A DNA stretch of 64,000 nucleotides from Caldicoprobacter algeriensis (GCF_023838525.1 NZ_JAHUQD010000005.1:1-64000), one strand, 5' to 3'; counted from the first letter of the stretch, positions 8,846 through 18,536 are shown. The notes: generated from the letters alone by a model not told the origin. Made by a program: numbers and translations.

Positions 8846-10512
8846 GGGGGACTATCCTCAGGGGTTCGCTTTCAGGCGGCCTGGAAGTAAGGCTAGATAT
8901 AGGCGAGAATATAGAAGAAGTCAAAGTAGGCACCTTTTGCGTGGTGGAAGGCAGGACCCATGACTTTTTTTCAATGGTAGTGGATGAGGACATTGAAGCG
9001 GCCAATCCGAAGGCTTTTTACGAGACGCTGTCGGACAACTCGCTCCTCAATGAGGTGGTCAGAGGTACCGGTATAATAGACAAGGTGAAGATTCAGCCCA
9101 TGATTGCCATAAGGCGTGAGGATGGCAGGGTACAGCCCGTAAAGAGCATACCCTCCTACCTGTCCCGCGTCCGTGAGGCACGGGAGGAGGACGTCTTCAA
9201 GATATTTGGGCGGCCTGACCGAACGCATTTCCATGTGGGCTCTCCACTGGATATGGATCACATACCGGTATGCATAGACCTCAAGAAATTCATAGAGAGG
9301 TCCAACGGGATATTTGGCAAGTCGGGTACCGGCAAGACCTTTTATACCCGTATCATGCTGTGCGGCATGATAAAGAGCGGGCTGTGCAACGTGCTGGTGT
9401 TTGACATGCATTCGGAGTACGGCTGGGAAGGCGAGGACGAGGATGAGACGCGCAAAAAGGCTAAGGGGCTAAAACAGCTGTTTGGCTCCAAGGTGGCCAT
9501 CTTTACCCTGGACCCAGAGTCTTCGCGCAATCGAGGGGTGCATCCCGACTTTGTGGTGGAGATACCTTACCGCTCCATCGAAGCCGAGGATATCGTGATG
9601 GTGCGGGAGGAGCTGAACCTAAACCCCACTGCCCTGGAGGTAATATATGTGCTTCAAAAGCATCTGGGGCAGGACTGGCTGATCACCTTTTTGAACATGG
9701 ACGCATTTGCCATAGAGGAGTTTGCTGAGAGGACTGGGGCTCATGCAGGGGCGCTACAGGCACTTCAGCGTAAGCTGTTCAAGCTGCAGAAGCTGCCGTT
9801 TATAAAGGAAAATCCGGCAGACGATGCGGTGGAGCGAATAATGCAGTATTTGGATAGCGGAATGAACGTGGTGCTGGAGTTCGGCCATCAAAGGAGCATG
9901 CTGGCCTATATGTTGGTGGCCAATATCCTGACCCGTCGCATCCACGAGCTGTATGTCAAGCGCAGCGAAAGGGCTTTGGGGGGAATGCAGGGCAATAACA
10001 CGCCCCTGGTCATAGTCATCGAAGAGGCCCACAAGTTTTTGAGCCCAGAGCTGTCGCGCCAGACCATATTTGGCATGATCGCCAGGGAGATGAGGAAGTA
10101 CAACGTAACGCTGTTGGTGGTGGACCAACGACCCTCTGGCATTGACCCCGAGGTGCTTTCACAGCTGGGTACAAAGATAGTGGCCCTGCTCACCGAGGAA
10201 AAGGACATAGAGTCGGTACTGTGCGGGGTAAACAATGCCAGGATGCTGCGCAACGTCCTGGCCAGCCTGGACACAAAGCAGCAGGCCATCATCATGGGGC
10301 ACGCCGTTCCAATGCCCGTGGTTATAAAGACCAGGACGTACGACGAGACCTTCTATAAGGAAATCACCAGGGACGAGGATGGCGCGTTTAGCCGGGGGCC
10401 GATGGCGGGACACAAGCAGGCTTTTGGCAGCCCTGCAGGGAACTATGGCGTGGATGAACTGCCACCGGGTAAAGAATTCGAAGACCTTATGAAGGAGCTG
10501 TATGGCATATGA
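8842..10512 (+). CDS. herA: HerA-type DNA translocase/helicase ATPase
   Basis: A 556-residue FtsK/HerA-superfamily ATPase. An N-terminal HAS barrel (about 1-60) precedes the RecA-like core. Walker A is GKSGTGKT (about residues 158-165), Walker B is VIVIEEAHK (about 390-398), and a sensor-like region reads LLVVDQRPSGIDPEVLSQ, with the arginine-containing loop typical of HerA. Hexameric HerA pumps DNA and stimulates NurA. The gene overlaps its upstream neighbour (GTGA) and its downstream neighbour mre11 (ATGA). Length is close to archaeal HerA (about 500). I see no defect. Confidence 0.92.
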   Translation: MRGTILRGSLSGGLEVRLDIGENIEEVKVGTFCVVEGRTHDFFSMVVDEDIEAANPKAFYETLSDNSLLNEVVRGTGIIDKVKIQPMIAIRREDGRVQPVKSIPSYLSRVREAREEDVFKIFGRPDRTHFHVGSPLDMDHIPVCIDLKKFIERSNGIFGKSGTGKTFYTRIMLCGMIKSGLCNVLVFDMHSEYGWEGEDEDETRKKAKGLKQLFGSKVAIFTLDPESSRNRGVHPDFVVEIPYRSIEAEDIVMVREELNLNPTALEVIYVLQKHLGQDWLITFLNMDAFAIEEFAERTGAHAGALQALQRKLFKLQKLPFIKENPADDAVERIMQYLDSGMNVVLEFGHQRSMLAYMLVANILTRRIHELYVKRSERALGGMQGNNTPLVIVIEEAHKFLSPELSRQTIFGMIAREMRKYNVTLLVVDQRPSGIDPEVLSQLGTKIVALLTEEKDIESVLCGVNNARMLRNVLASLDTKQQAIIMGHAVPMPVVIKTRTYDETFYKEITRDEDGAFSRGPMAGHKQAFGSPAGNYGVDELPPGKEFEDLMKELYGI

Positions 10513-11732
10513 TGGAGCCCATTCGCCTGATTCATACCGGTGACCTTCACATAGGGATGCAGAATTACGGCAGGCTGGATAGCGCCACCGGTATCCATTC
10601 CCGCATCAACGACTTTTTAACCACCCTGGATAAGCTGGTGGACTACGCTATAGGCAACGAGGTCGATGCCGTACTGATATGCGGTGACGTATTTAAGAAC
10701 AGGGAGCCCGATGTCACCCAGCAGCGGGAGTTTGCCAAAAGGGTGAAGCGCCTTTCGGATGCCGATATAAAGGTATACATAATAGTGGGCAATCACGACT
10801 TGCATAGTGCTGCTGGGAAGGCCACCTCGGTGGAGATATACGATGTGGTTGACCTCCCGGGCGTATACGTGCGCCGGAAGCCCAGCCTGGATGTTTTAAA
10901 TACGCGGCGCGGCGCTTTCCAGGTGGTGGCGCTGCCCTATGCCTCGCCCAGCAACCTTGCCGTTGAGGGTTCTACCATAGAGGAGATCTCCATCGCCATC
11001 CGCACCAGGCTGGGGCATCTGCTGGATATGCTGATAGAAAAGCTTGACCCTGCGCTGCCTGCCGTTCTCATGGCGCACTTTTCTCTGATAGGCGCGGTGT
11101 CAGGGTCAGAGAGGGCCATCATGCTGGGGCGGGAAGTGACGCTCCCTGTTGGCTTCTTTGCCAGGCCCGAAATTGACTATGTGGCTATGGGACACATACA
11201 CAAGCACCAGGTGCTTTACGATAAGCCGCCTGTGGTCTACTGCGGGAGCCTGGACAGGGTGGACTTCAACGAGGAAAAAGAGGATAAGGGCTTTGTCGAG
11301 GTGTTGCTCAAAAAAGGTGAGACTTCCTTTGAGTTCATAAAACTGGATACCCGGCCGTTCAGGACCTTTTATGTGGATGCCACCACCGGTGATCCCTTCA
11401 AAAAGGTGGTGGAGGCCATTCAAGGGCAACCTTTGGAAGAGGCTATCGTCAAGGTAAAGGTGAGGCTGCCGGCCCATGCCATGTCCAATCTTAGAGAAAA
11501 GGAGCTTTACAGGATACTTCGCGAGAGGGCCTTTTATGTGGCCGGCATTGAAAAGGATATAATTTCCGACCTTTCGCACTTGAGACACCCGGGCATCACC
11601 GAGAGGATGGATGTCGTGCAGGCCGTGGCCGAATACATTTCAAAGAAGCAGGAATACCAGGAAATAAGGCAGGCGCTGCTTAAGGCGAACGAGCAGTTGA
11701 TTCAGGAGCTCAAGGAGGAGGGAGCCATATGA
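10509..11732 (+). CDS. sbcD: Mre11/SbcD-family DNA exonuclease
   Basis: A 407-residue calcineurin-like phosphoesterase. The metal-binding motifs are all present in order: TGDLHIG (about 9-15), GDVFKN (about 54), GNHDLH (about 95), MAHFS (about 188) and GHIHKHQ (about 227). It processes blocked or hairpin DNA ends in a Mn-dependent reaction within the Mre11-Rad50 (SbcCD) complex. The start ATG overlaps the herA stop, and the stop overlaps the rad50 ATG (ATGA, 11729-11732). The C-terminal helices (QEYQEIRQALLKANEQ) are suited to binding the Rad50 coiled-coil base. It is closer in context to archaeal Mre11 than to ordinary sbcD loci. Confidence 0.93.
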   Translation: MMEPIRLIHTGDLHIGMQNYGRLDSATGIHSRINDFLTTLDKLVDYAIGNEVDAVLICGDVFKNREPDVTQQREFAKRVKRLSDADIKVYIIVGNHDLHSAAGKATSVEIYDVVDLPGVYVRRKPSLDVLNTRRGAFQVVALPYASPSNLAVEGSTIEEISIAIRTRLGHLLDMLIEKLDPALPAVLMAHFSLIGAVSGSERAIMLGREVTLPVGFFARPEIDYVAMGHIHKHQVLYDKPPVVYCGSLDRVDFNEEKEDKGFVEVLLKKGETSFEFIKLDTRPFRTFYVDATTGDPFKKVVEAIQGQPLEEAIVKVKVRLPAHAMSNLREKELYRILRERAFYVAGIEKDIISDLSHLRHPGITERMDVVQAVAEYISKKQEYQEIRQALLKANEQLIQELKEEGAI

Positions 11733-14293
11733 GACCTCTTAGTTTGTATCTGCGAAATTTTAAGTCCTACGGCGAAAAAGCACCGGTGCTGGATTTTAAC
11801 TTATTTGATGTGGCGCTGCTCAGCGGCGACAACGGCAACGGCAAGTCGTCCCTGGCAGATGCCATAGCCTGGTGCGTGTGGGGCAAGTGCAAGGGCATGG
11901 ACGGCAGGGGTGGTGTAGATGACCTGGTGAGGACGGGTGCCGACGAGATGGAGGTGGCCTTTTCGTTTGAAGAAGATGGTCAAGTTTACAAAGTGGTGCG
12001 CAAGCGCGACAAGCGAAGAGGCCTGTCATCCCTGGACTTCATGATAAAGAGGGGTGACGCTTTCGTGCCCATAAGCGGAAACCGCATAGATGAAACCCAG
12101 CAGAAAATCCAAGAGGTCATCAAGCTGGATTATGAGACCTACCTGTGTACCGGGTATTTGAGCCAGGGCAAGGCTGACCTGTTTGCCACCAAAAAACCCA
12201 GCGAACGGAAGGAGATACTGGCCGAGATACTCAATTTATCGGTTTACGATAAGCTGGAGAGAAAGGCGCTGGATAAGCGCAACGAGGTGCAAAACAGCCT
12301 GGAGCTACTGGAGAGGGAGATAGAGCTGCTGCAGCAACAGATTGCCGAAAAAGAAGCTGTTCAAAGCGATATGTTTCAGGTAGAAAATACCCTTGATGAA
12401 TTGCAGGCAAAGGAGAAGAGCCTGAGGGAGCAGCTGGAGGTGCTGAACAAGCAGAGGGAAGAGAAGAACGCCATAAAGGAGAGGATTGAATACCACCGGC
12501 AGCAGCTTATACTGGAACAAAAGCAGCTGGCTGCCCTGGAGAAGGACAGGGAAAATTTGCAGGCGCGAATCGAGGACTACAGAAAGGTGCTACAAAACCA
12601 GCATGAGATAGAGGAAAATTATGCCGAATTTAAGGCCCTGGAGGAACGGGAGAAGGTCCTGGCCTATAAATACCAGTGCATAGCCGAACTTAAAACCAGG
12701 AGGGAGCGCCTGCTGGGTGAGCTGCGCATTAAGGAGCAGGAGCTGCGCCACCACATCGATGTGCTGGAAAGGGAGAAAGCGCAACTTGAAATCAAGATTG
12801 AACAGGCAGAGGCTCTGCACAGGGAATATCAGTCCTGCCAAAAGAGCATTGAGGAGCTAAATGCGCTGGAGAAGGAGCTGGAGGCGCTGGAGAAAAGGGT
12901 GACAGAAATTGGACAGGAGACAGCTGATCTGGCTGGCAGGGAAGGTTCTCTGCGACGACAGCTGGAAGAGCTGAAGGAAAGGTTTACTGCGCTTAAAGGT
13001 GCCGAGTCCAGCTGCCCGGTTTGCGGAAGGCCGCTGGATGCACAACACAGGGATGAATTGTTGAAAGAGGTAGCGGAGCAGGGGAAGGCCGTTCAGCAAT
13101 CCATACAGGGGCTTAAAAAAGAGATAGCCAGCCTTGAAAATGAAAGGAACCAGGTACAGCTGCGGATTGATAGCATAAGGGCAAAGCTTAAAAGCCGGAG
13201 CAGATTGGAGTCACGTATGGCTTTGATAGACCGCCAGATCAGTGAAATAAAGGAGGCGCGGCAAAGGATCGAAGAGCTGGTGGCACAGCTTGATCCCCTT
13301 AAAAAGCAGCTTGAAACAAAGGACTACGCCCAGGAGGCTATGCAACAGATAGAGGAGACAGAGCGTCAGATACAGCAGGTGGGCTATGACCCGCAGGAGC
13401 ACAGCAGTGTGCGGGACAGGTTGGGTAAGCTGGCTAAGGTGCCCAGCCAGTGGGAGGCCGTGCAGAAGGCCCGGGCGCAGATGGATTCCGACCTTGAGAG
13501 CCTGCAGCGGATTGTTAGGCTCATCGACGACAGAAAAAAGCATATCAAGGACATGGCGCTTTTGTTGGAGACGCTGCAGGGCTCCATAAAAGACCTACCC
13601 GAGATACTTGCCAGGGCTTCTGGGCTGGAGAGAGAGCTTGAAAGCATTCAGAAGGATATCCGCTCGATGGAAGCCAGGAGAGGAGCTCTAAAGGAGCGCA
13701 TGAACAAGATTTTGGCCGCCGAGCAGCAGCTTGAGAAGAAGAGGGAGGAGCAGCGCCAGCTGCATGAGCAGCTGGAGGTGTACAAGGCGTTGGCTTTGAT
13801 ATACGGCAAACGGGGCATACAGGCTGCCATCATTGAAAATGCTATACCCGAGCTTCAGGACGAGGCCAACCGGATTCTGGCCAAAATTACCGATGGGCGC
13901 CTTGCGGTGGAGTTTTTGACGCAGCGCGATACCAAGTCGGGCAACGTGGTTGAGACGCTGGACATCAAGATATCCGACGGCATGGACACCAGGAAATATG
14001 AGACATATTCCGGGGGCGAGGAGTTTCGCATAAACTTTGCCATACGCATTGCTCTTGCCAAGATACTGGCCAACAGAGCCGGAGCCAACATGCGGATGCT
14101 GATACTTGATGAGGGCTTCGGCGTGCTCGATGAGCAGGGGCGGGAGCGTCTGGTGGAGGTCATAAACGCCATAAGGGACGAGTTTGACAAGATACTGGTG
14201 ATCACCCACGTCCAGGAGTTGAAAGACGCTTTCCCGGTTCAAATCGAGGTCATAAAGACGCCCGAGGGCTCAACCTTCAGGTTGGTGGGCTGA
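11729..14293 (+). CDS. sbcC: Rad50/SbcC-family ATPase
   Basis: An 854-residue SMC-like ATPase. Walker A GDNGNGKSS lies at about residues 33-41, the Q-loop region contains YLSQGKADLF, and long coiled coils occupy about 170-700. A zinc hook CPVCGRPL sits at about 429-436 in the middle of the coil. The ABC signature SGGEEFRINFAIRIA (about 760) and Walker B MLILDEGFGVLDEQ (about 790) follow. Two head halves brought together by the hook form the Mre11-Rad50 complex. The length resembles archaeal Rad50 (about 850-890) rather than E. coli SbcC (about 1050). It is the last gene of the operon; no clear terminator is visible after it. Confidence 0.94.
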   Translation: MRPLSLYLRNFKSYGEKAPVLDFNLFDVALLSGDNGNGKSSLADAIAWCVWGKCKGMDGRGGVDDLVRTGADEMEVAFSFEEDGQVYKVVRKRDKRRGLSSLDFMIKRGDAFVPISGNRIDETQQKIQEVIKLDYETYLCTGYLSQGKADLFATKKPSERKEILAEILNLSVYDKLERKALDKRNEVQNSLELLEREIELLQQQIAEKEAVQSDMFQVENTLDELQAKEKSLREQLEVLNKQREEKNAIKERIEYHRQQLILEQKQLAALEKDRENLQARIEDYRKVLQNQHEIEENYAEFKALEEREKVLAYKYQCIAELKTRRERLLGELRIKEQELRHHIDVLEREKAQLEIKIEQAEALHREYQSCQKSIEELNALEKELEALEKRVTEIGQETADLAGREGSLRRQLEELKERFTALKGAESSCPVCGRPLDAQHRDELLKEVAEQGKAVQQSIQGLKKEIASLENERNQVQLRIDSIRAKLKSRSRLESRMALIDRQISEIKEARQRIEELVAQLDPLKKQLETKDYAQEAMQQIEETERQIQQVGYDPQEHSSVRDRLGKLAKVPSQWEAVQKARAQMDSDLESLQRIVRLIDDRKKHIKDMALLLETLQGSIKDLPEILARASGLERELESIQKDIRSMEARRGALKERMNKILAAEQQLEKKREEQRQLHEQLEVYKALALIYGKRGIQAAIIENAIPELQDEANRILAKITDGRLAVEFLTQRDTKSGNVVETLDIKISDGMDTRKYETYSGGEEFRINFAIRIALAKILANRAGANMRMLILDEGFGVLDEQGRERLVEVINAIRDEFDKILVITHVQELKDAFPVQIEVIKTPEGSTFRLVG

Positions 14294-14767
14294 AATCTAT
14301 AAACGCAATAAAAAATGTGTATTTTTTATGTAATGATTGTGATGTCAGAAGTAACGTAATAAAGGGAATGATATTTCTCAAAATAATTGCTGATAGTAAT
14401 GCAATGACCATGAGAATTATAATAAAAATATATGTGCTTCAATATGACAAATTAAATTGCGGTATGTCAAATAAATATTTATCAGGCGCTGGCGTACCAT
14501 TGGCTTATGATATTGAAAAAGCGGTTTTTATTTTTTTGCATTTAGACTGGTGCTTTGATAAAAGTTTGATGAAAATACACATAAAAGAGCATGAAAATTA
14601 TAAAAATTATACAAAACCCCTAGAAATTCGACATGTGTATTAAACGTCTATATTTATTGTGGTATAATTAATATCTAGTAAGAAAGCGTTTGTTGGGGAA
14701 GATAACAGTTGACAACAGTTTGGCGATAGCTGGGGTATGTGTAATCTAAAAGGGGGGAGGGAATTGA
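14294..14767. other. AT-rich intergenic region before the ECF sigma operon
   Basis: Base composition drops sharply after rad50. An open frame at 14317-14643 (108 codons) lacks a ribosome-binding site, has an erratic residue mix and no recognisable motif, so I do not call it a gene. A TATAAT word at about 14662-14667 could be a -10 for the sigma operon, but no good -35 accompanies it. GGGGGGAGGG before 14768 is the ribosome-binding site of the next gene. Confidence 0.5.
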
Positions 14768-15331
14768 ATGAGCGATGAGGCCTTGCTTATAGAAATGGCC
14801 CAAAATGGCGATGTGTCGGCGTTTGAAGAGCTGGTCTCCCTTTATGCAAAGAAGATATACAGCTACTGTTATAGGATGACCGACAGCCGTGAGGACGCAG
14901 AGGACTTGGTTCAAGAAGTGTTTATAAAAGTATATCGAAATCTAAAGTCGTTTAAAGGGAACAGCAGGTTTTCAACCTGGATATACCGCATTGCATATAA
15001 TACATGCGTTGATAGATATCGAAAAGGCAGGAGGCTTGATACCGTTTCGCTAAATCCAGGCAAAGGGGAAGATGCCGTTGAGATAGAGCTTGTATCCAGT
15101 GACCCCTTGCCGGAAGAAGAGGTGATAAAAAGGGAACGATACAGGAAGCTGCAAGCCTGTATCGCCGGTTTAAAGCCCGAATATAAAACGGTGATTATAC
15201 TGAGAGATATACAGAATTACAGCTATGAAGAGATTGCAGAAATCCTGCAGGTCCCTTTGGGTACCGTTAAATCCCATATAAGCCGTGCAAGGGCTGCATT
15301 ATGCGATGCTCTCCGGGAAATGCTGGAGTGA
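14768..15331 (+). CDS. ECF sigma factor (SigW/RpoE-like)
   Basis: A 187-residue extracytoplasmic-function sigma factor. Region 2 includes FEELVSLYAKKIYSYCYRM and EDAEDLVQEVFIKVYRNL with FSTWIYRIAYNTCVDRYRK (about 20-90). Region 4 carries the helix-turn-helix NYSYEEIAEILQVPLGTVKSHISRAR (about 145-172). It directs RNA polymerase to its own regulon, often including its own promoter. The gene ends 18 bases before the ATG of a zinc-finger membrane protein, the usual sigma/anti-sigma pair. The start is supported by GGGGGGAGGG 6-15 bases upstream. The stimulus is unknown. Confidence 0.93.
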   Translation: MSDEALLIEMAQNGDVSAFEELVSLYAKKIYSYCYRMTDSREDAEDLVQEVFIKVYRNLKSFKGNSRFSTWIYRIAYNTCVDRYRKGRRLDTVSLNPGKGEDAVEIELVSSDPLPEEEVIKRERYRKLQACIAGLKPEYKTVIILRDIQNYSYEEIAEILQVPLGTVKSHISRARAALCDALREMLE

Positions 15332-15349
15332 CAGGAGGTGAGCCGTAGG

Positions 15350-16159
15350 ATGGATTGCAGGGTTGCGCAGGAACTTATCTCCCCGTATATAGATGGTGAG
15401 CTGGACAGGGAAGAAGCCCGACAGCTGGAGGCACATATAGAGAGCTGTTCTGGATGCAGACAGAGGTTTGAACAGATGAAAACTGTGGTGCAAATGGTAG
15501 GTGCGCTCGAGGAAGAGGAGCTGCCCGATGGCTTTTTGGATAGGCTGCGGGCTCGCCTGGAGGCCGAGCAGGTAACCGGGATGGTACACAGAAAGCACAG
15601 CAGGTTTTCTGGGTGGATAAAGTGGGTGGGTATAGCTGCAGCAGCGGCTGTTATCGTACTGGCCATCAGGGTGCTGAGCCTGGACGGGCTGCTGTATACC
15701 TCTCCGCAGGAAAAGGGGCAGACCGATTCGGCAGCTCCAGAAGACATGTATAAAAGCTCGATGGAAGGCTCGCAGGCCGAAGAGTCGGCGGGTTCAAGCG
15801 ATAGACTGGCAGTCGAGGCTGAGAAGCAGCAAAAGCTGGATAGAGGTGATGTTAGCGCTTCTAATGCTGAATCTGAAACATTAGAGCAAGCCCGAGAGGC
15901 CGATAGCTACATCAAGTCGGATAAGGTTGAGTTGAGGGTGCAGGATGTATGCATAACCCCTCAAACCCTTATGATAAGGGCCATTCAACATGGGATAGAC
16001 ATGGTTGATCAGACGGAGAACAGCATTACGCTGAGAGTTACGTCCATTGAACAGCGCAAGGCTCTGTATCATGAACTTGAATTGCTTGGAGTGGTGGAAG
16101 AGGTGGGAACCAATTTTGAATCGGATACGGTAACCATTGTGATTGTAGAGCAAGAGTGA
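15350..16159 (+). CDS. zinc-finger (zf-HC2) transmembrane anti-sigma factor
   Basis: A 269-residue protein with an N-terminal anti-sigma zinc finger: Cys near residue 3 and HIESCSGC (His-x3-Cys-x2-Cys, about 31-38). One transmembrane helix follows (WVGIAAAAAVIVLAIRVL, about 90-108), then an acidic linker and a compact C-terminal extracytoplasmic domain (about 185-269). The topology fits a cytoplasmic sigma-binding domain and an outward sensor. AGGAGGTG lies 9 bases before the ATG at 15350, so the GTG at 15338 inside that site is rejected as start. It should hold the upstream ECF sigma factor inactive until a membrane signal arrives. Confidence 0.88.
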   Translation: MDCRVAQELISPYIDGELDREEARQLEAHIESCSGCRQRFEQMKTVVQMVGALEEEELPDGFLDRLRARLEAEQVTGMVHRKHSRFSGWIKWVGIAAAAAVIVLAIRVLSLDGLLYTSPQEKGQTDSAAPEDMYKSSMEGSQAEESAGSSDRLAVEAEKQQKLDRGDVSASNAESETLEQAREADSYIKSDKVELRVQDVCITPQTLMIRAIQHGIDMVDQTENSITLRVTSIEQRKALYHELELLGVVEEVGTNFESDTVTIVIVEQE

Positions 16160-16265
16160 TGTATTTTTAAATTTTATAATATATACAGCATCAACTGTAT
16201 AAACAGGATAATTATGGTTAATAATATTAGGTAAAAATTAATAAATCGATCGGGAGGGATATGAA

Positions 16266-17231
16266 ATGGCTAGGAATGAAACCATCAAGAATGACAACGC
16301 TATGGACAACAGTGCACCAGGTATTGATGCTGAACTCATGTCTTCTATGAAGGAAGAGGTACTCCGTGCCAAAGAGGAAAATGTTCCTATGCTGCAGGCT
16401 TTCGAAGCGGTAGCGAAAAAGAGCGGCCTTAAGGTCAATACCATAAGAAACTATTATTACCGCTATTTGCATGCCCAGCTAGCCGGTGATAACGAGTCAG
16501 GCGAGAAAAGGGAGAAAGTCAGGTCCTTGAAAGGAGTAGCTGGCAAGTCTTTTACAGAAGACGAGGTCAAAAATCTGGTCATGTCTATATTGATAGCCCA
16601 GGCCGAAGGCGAGTCGGTACGCTCGTGCGCCAATCGCCTGGCAGGTGGAGACCCAAAGAAGATGCTGAGATTACAAAACAAATACAGAAATGTAATAGCC
16701 AGCCAGCGTGAATATGTTGAGGGTTTGATGGCCGAGATGTCTCAAAAAGGGATCAGGTATTTCAATCCTTACACCAGACAAATAGTGGATGGCGACTCTG
16801 TTTCAGCGTCTGCCCAACGAGATGTAGAAACTACAGGTGATACAAGGAGCGATGTGGATGTGCAGCGCAGCCGCAAGGATTCCCTTATAGGGATAATCGG
16901 AGACGCTGTTGCCAGCATGAGCACATTCGACGATTTCTTGGTTGAAGGTTTCTTCAGGGGATTGAAGCAGCTGGTAGACATGGCGGCAAGGGGTAGAGAA
17001 AAAGGAGATGGCGATGAGCTGACTCGTCTGGAAAAAGCAAACAAAGAGCTAAAGAACAAGCTGGAGGAGCTTCGCGATTTTGTGCGCCAGCTTGCGGGTA
17101 TCAATCAACGGTTTGTGGATTTGCCGGATGAGCAAAAGCTATTTGCATTGAATGACTATATAAATGAAGTTAAGGCGTGGTTGGAGACTTATGAGAAGGT
17201 ATATAAAGATGTCCACACTGCGAAAGATTAA
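16266..17231 (+). CDS. putative DNA-binding protein (RsfA-like HTH, tentative) with C-terminal coiled coil
   Basis: A 321-residue protein. Residues about 25-75 (EEVLRAKEENVPMLQAFEAVAKKSGLKVNTIRNYYYRYL) read like a Myb/RsfA-type helix-turn-helix, and a second related helical unit follows at about 95-145 (FTEDEVKNLVMSILIAQAEGESVRSCANRL). The C-terminus is a predicted coiled coil (TRLEKANKELKNKLEELRDFV). RsfA/YlbO proteins are sporulation regulators, but the relation here is by pattern only. GGGAGGG precedes the ATG, and an intrinsic terminator follows at 17274. No paralogue or partner is seen in the window apart from the adjacent sigma/anti-sigma pair. Confidence 0.55.
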   Translation: MARNETIKNDNAMDNSAPGIDAELMSSMKEEVLRAKEENVPMLQAFEAVAKKSGLKVNTIRNYYYRYLHAQLAGDNESGEKREKVRSLKGVAGKSFTEDEVKNLVMSILIAQAEGESVRSCANRLAGGDPKKMLRLQNKYRNVIASQREYVEGLMAEMSQKGIRYFNPYTRQIVDGDSVSASAQRDVETTGDTRSDVDVQRSRKDSLIGIIGDAVASMSTFDDFLVEGFFRGLKQLVDMAARGREKGDGDELTRLEKANKELKNKLEELRDFVRQLAGINQRFVDLPDEQKLFALNDYINEVKAWLETYEKVYKDVHTAKD

Positions 17232-17273
17232 GCGAACGAAAACAGGATGTCACAAAGACTATGATGGCCAGGG

Positions 17274-17307
17274 CCAGCCCGATCTTATATGAAAGGGCTG
17301 GTTTTTT
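17274..17307 (+). terminator. intrinsic terminator
   Basis: CCAGCCC (17274-17280) pairs with GGGCTGG (17295-17301) and is followed by TTTTTT. It closes the transcription unit ending at 17231. The rest of 17232-17531 is AT-rich, with TATAAT at 17500-17505 as a possible -10 for the lacI gene and no convincing -35. Confidence 0.85.
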
Positions 17308-17531
17308 GCTTTTATTGATGAAAACACAAATCTTTAGAGTTTCTAGATTAATTTGTACTGGTACTTGACCTGAAGAATTTAGAGACAGTAAAATATAAAG
17401 ATGAGTGATGGTAAATTAACTTGGTTTTGAGCAAAGGTAATTTTAAACAAAAATTTAAGTTTGATTTTTTTGATTTTTTGTATTTATTGACCTATTTGCT
17501 ATAATTTCATAAAAGTTGGAGTGAGCGAAAA

Positions 17532-18536
17532 ATGATTTCTATGAAAGAAATAGCCAAGCAAGCTGGCGTGAGCGTAACAACGGTATCTAAAGCTTTAAAC
17601 AATTACCCTGATATTAGTGAGGAAACCAGAAAAAGGATAATAGAAATAGCTAAAAAATATAATTACTCTCCTAATTTTACTGCTAGGAATTTGGCATTAA
17701 AAAAATCAAACATTATTGGTCTTGTTCTTTCTGATATACGTGAAACTGATAGCAACGGAAATATTATATATAGACTATTAATTGGAGCTAAAAATTTTTG
17801 TTCTGATAATGATTTTGAACTATTAATAATAAATACTGATCACAAAAAACAAAAAACAAAAAAATTGGAACAACTATGTAAAGAGAGGCAAATTGCCGGT
17901 GTTATAATATACGGGTTAAAAATAAGTGATCCTTATTTTGAAGAAATATCAAAATTTAAGCTTCCATGTGTATTAATCGATATAAGCATTGAAGGGAACG
18001 ATAATGTTACTACAGTGACTACTGACAATATTAAAGCGGTAAAAGAGGTAATAAATTATTTGTATTTAAAAGGCCATAAGAATATTGCATTTATTAATGG
18101 TCTGAGAGAAGCTTATGTAAGTAAAGTTAGGGAATTAGGGTATAGAGAAGCTTTAAAGGGTTTAGGTTTGAAAGTACGTAATGAATATATAAAATATGCA
18201 GATTATTATGAGGATGTAGCATATGAAAAGGCTGTAGAATTACTAAAAGAACATCCTGAGATTACGGCTATATTCTGTGCTTCAGATTTAATGGCTTTGG
18301 GTGTGTTGAGGGCCATTAATGATTTAGGTAAAAAGGTTCCTGATGATGTTGCGTTAGCAGGGTTTGATGGAATTCAGTTGAGTGAATATGTTAATCCTAG
18401 GTTAACGACGGTTGTTCAGGATTTTAAAGAGATGGGGAGGATTGCAGCACAAAAATTGATAAAAATGTTAAAAAATGAATCTGTTGAACGGATAGATTAT
18501 GTACCTTATGTTTTTAGAAAAAGAGAAAGTGTATAA
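17532..18536 (+). CDS. LacI-family regulator of the ycj-type locus (YcjW-like)
   Basis: A 334-residue LacI/GalR repressor. The N-terminal helix-turn-helix reads MKEIAKQAGVSVTTVSKALNN, followed by the hinge helix NFTARNLALKKS and a periplasmic-binding-protein-like sugar domain (GLVLSDIRE ... FCASDLMALGVLRAINDLGK ... GFDGIQLSEYVNPRLTTV). It should bind a sugar or sugar phosphate and release its operator. The first downstream gene has a near-perfect LacI-type operator just after its promoter (18615-18628), the obvious target. GGAGTGA lies 7 bases before the ATG. Codon use is AT-rich like the whole locus to 29.9 kb. In E. coli the equivalent gene is ycjW. Confidence 0.92.
   Translation: MISMKEIAKQAGVSVTTVSKALNNYPDISEETRKRIIEIAKKYNYSPNFTARNLALKKSNIIGLVLSDIRETDSNGNIIYRLLIGAKNFCSDNDFELLIINTDHKKQKTKKLEQLCKERQIAGVIIYGLKISDPYFEEISKFKLPCVLIDISIEGNDNVTTVTTDNIKAVKEVINYLYLKGHKNIAFINGLREAYVSKVRELGYREALKGLGLKVRNEYIKYADYYEDVAYEKAVELLKEHPEITAIFCASDLMALGVLRAINDLGKKVPDDVALAGFDGIQLSEYVNPRLTTVVQDFKEMGRIAAQKLIKMLKNESVERIDYVPYVFRKRESV

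Noticed and set aside
14317-14643. 108-codon frame after rad50
   Set aside because: No ribosome-binding site, irregular composition and no motif; AT-rich non-coding DNA explains it.
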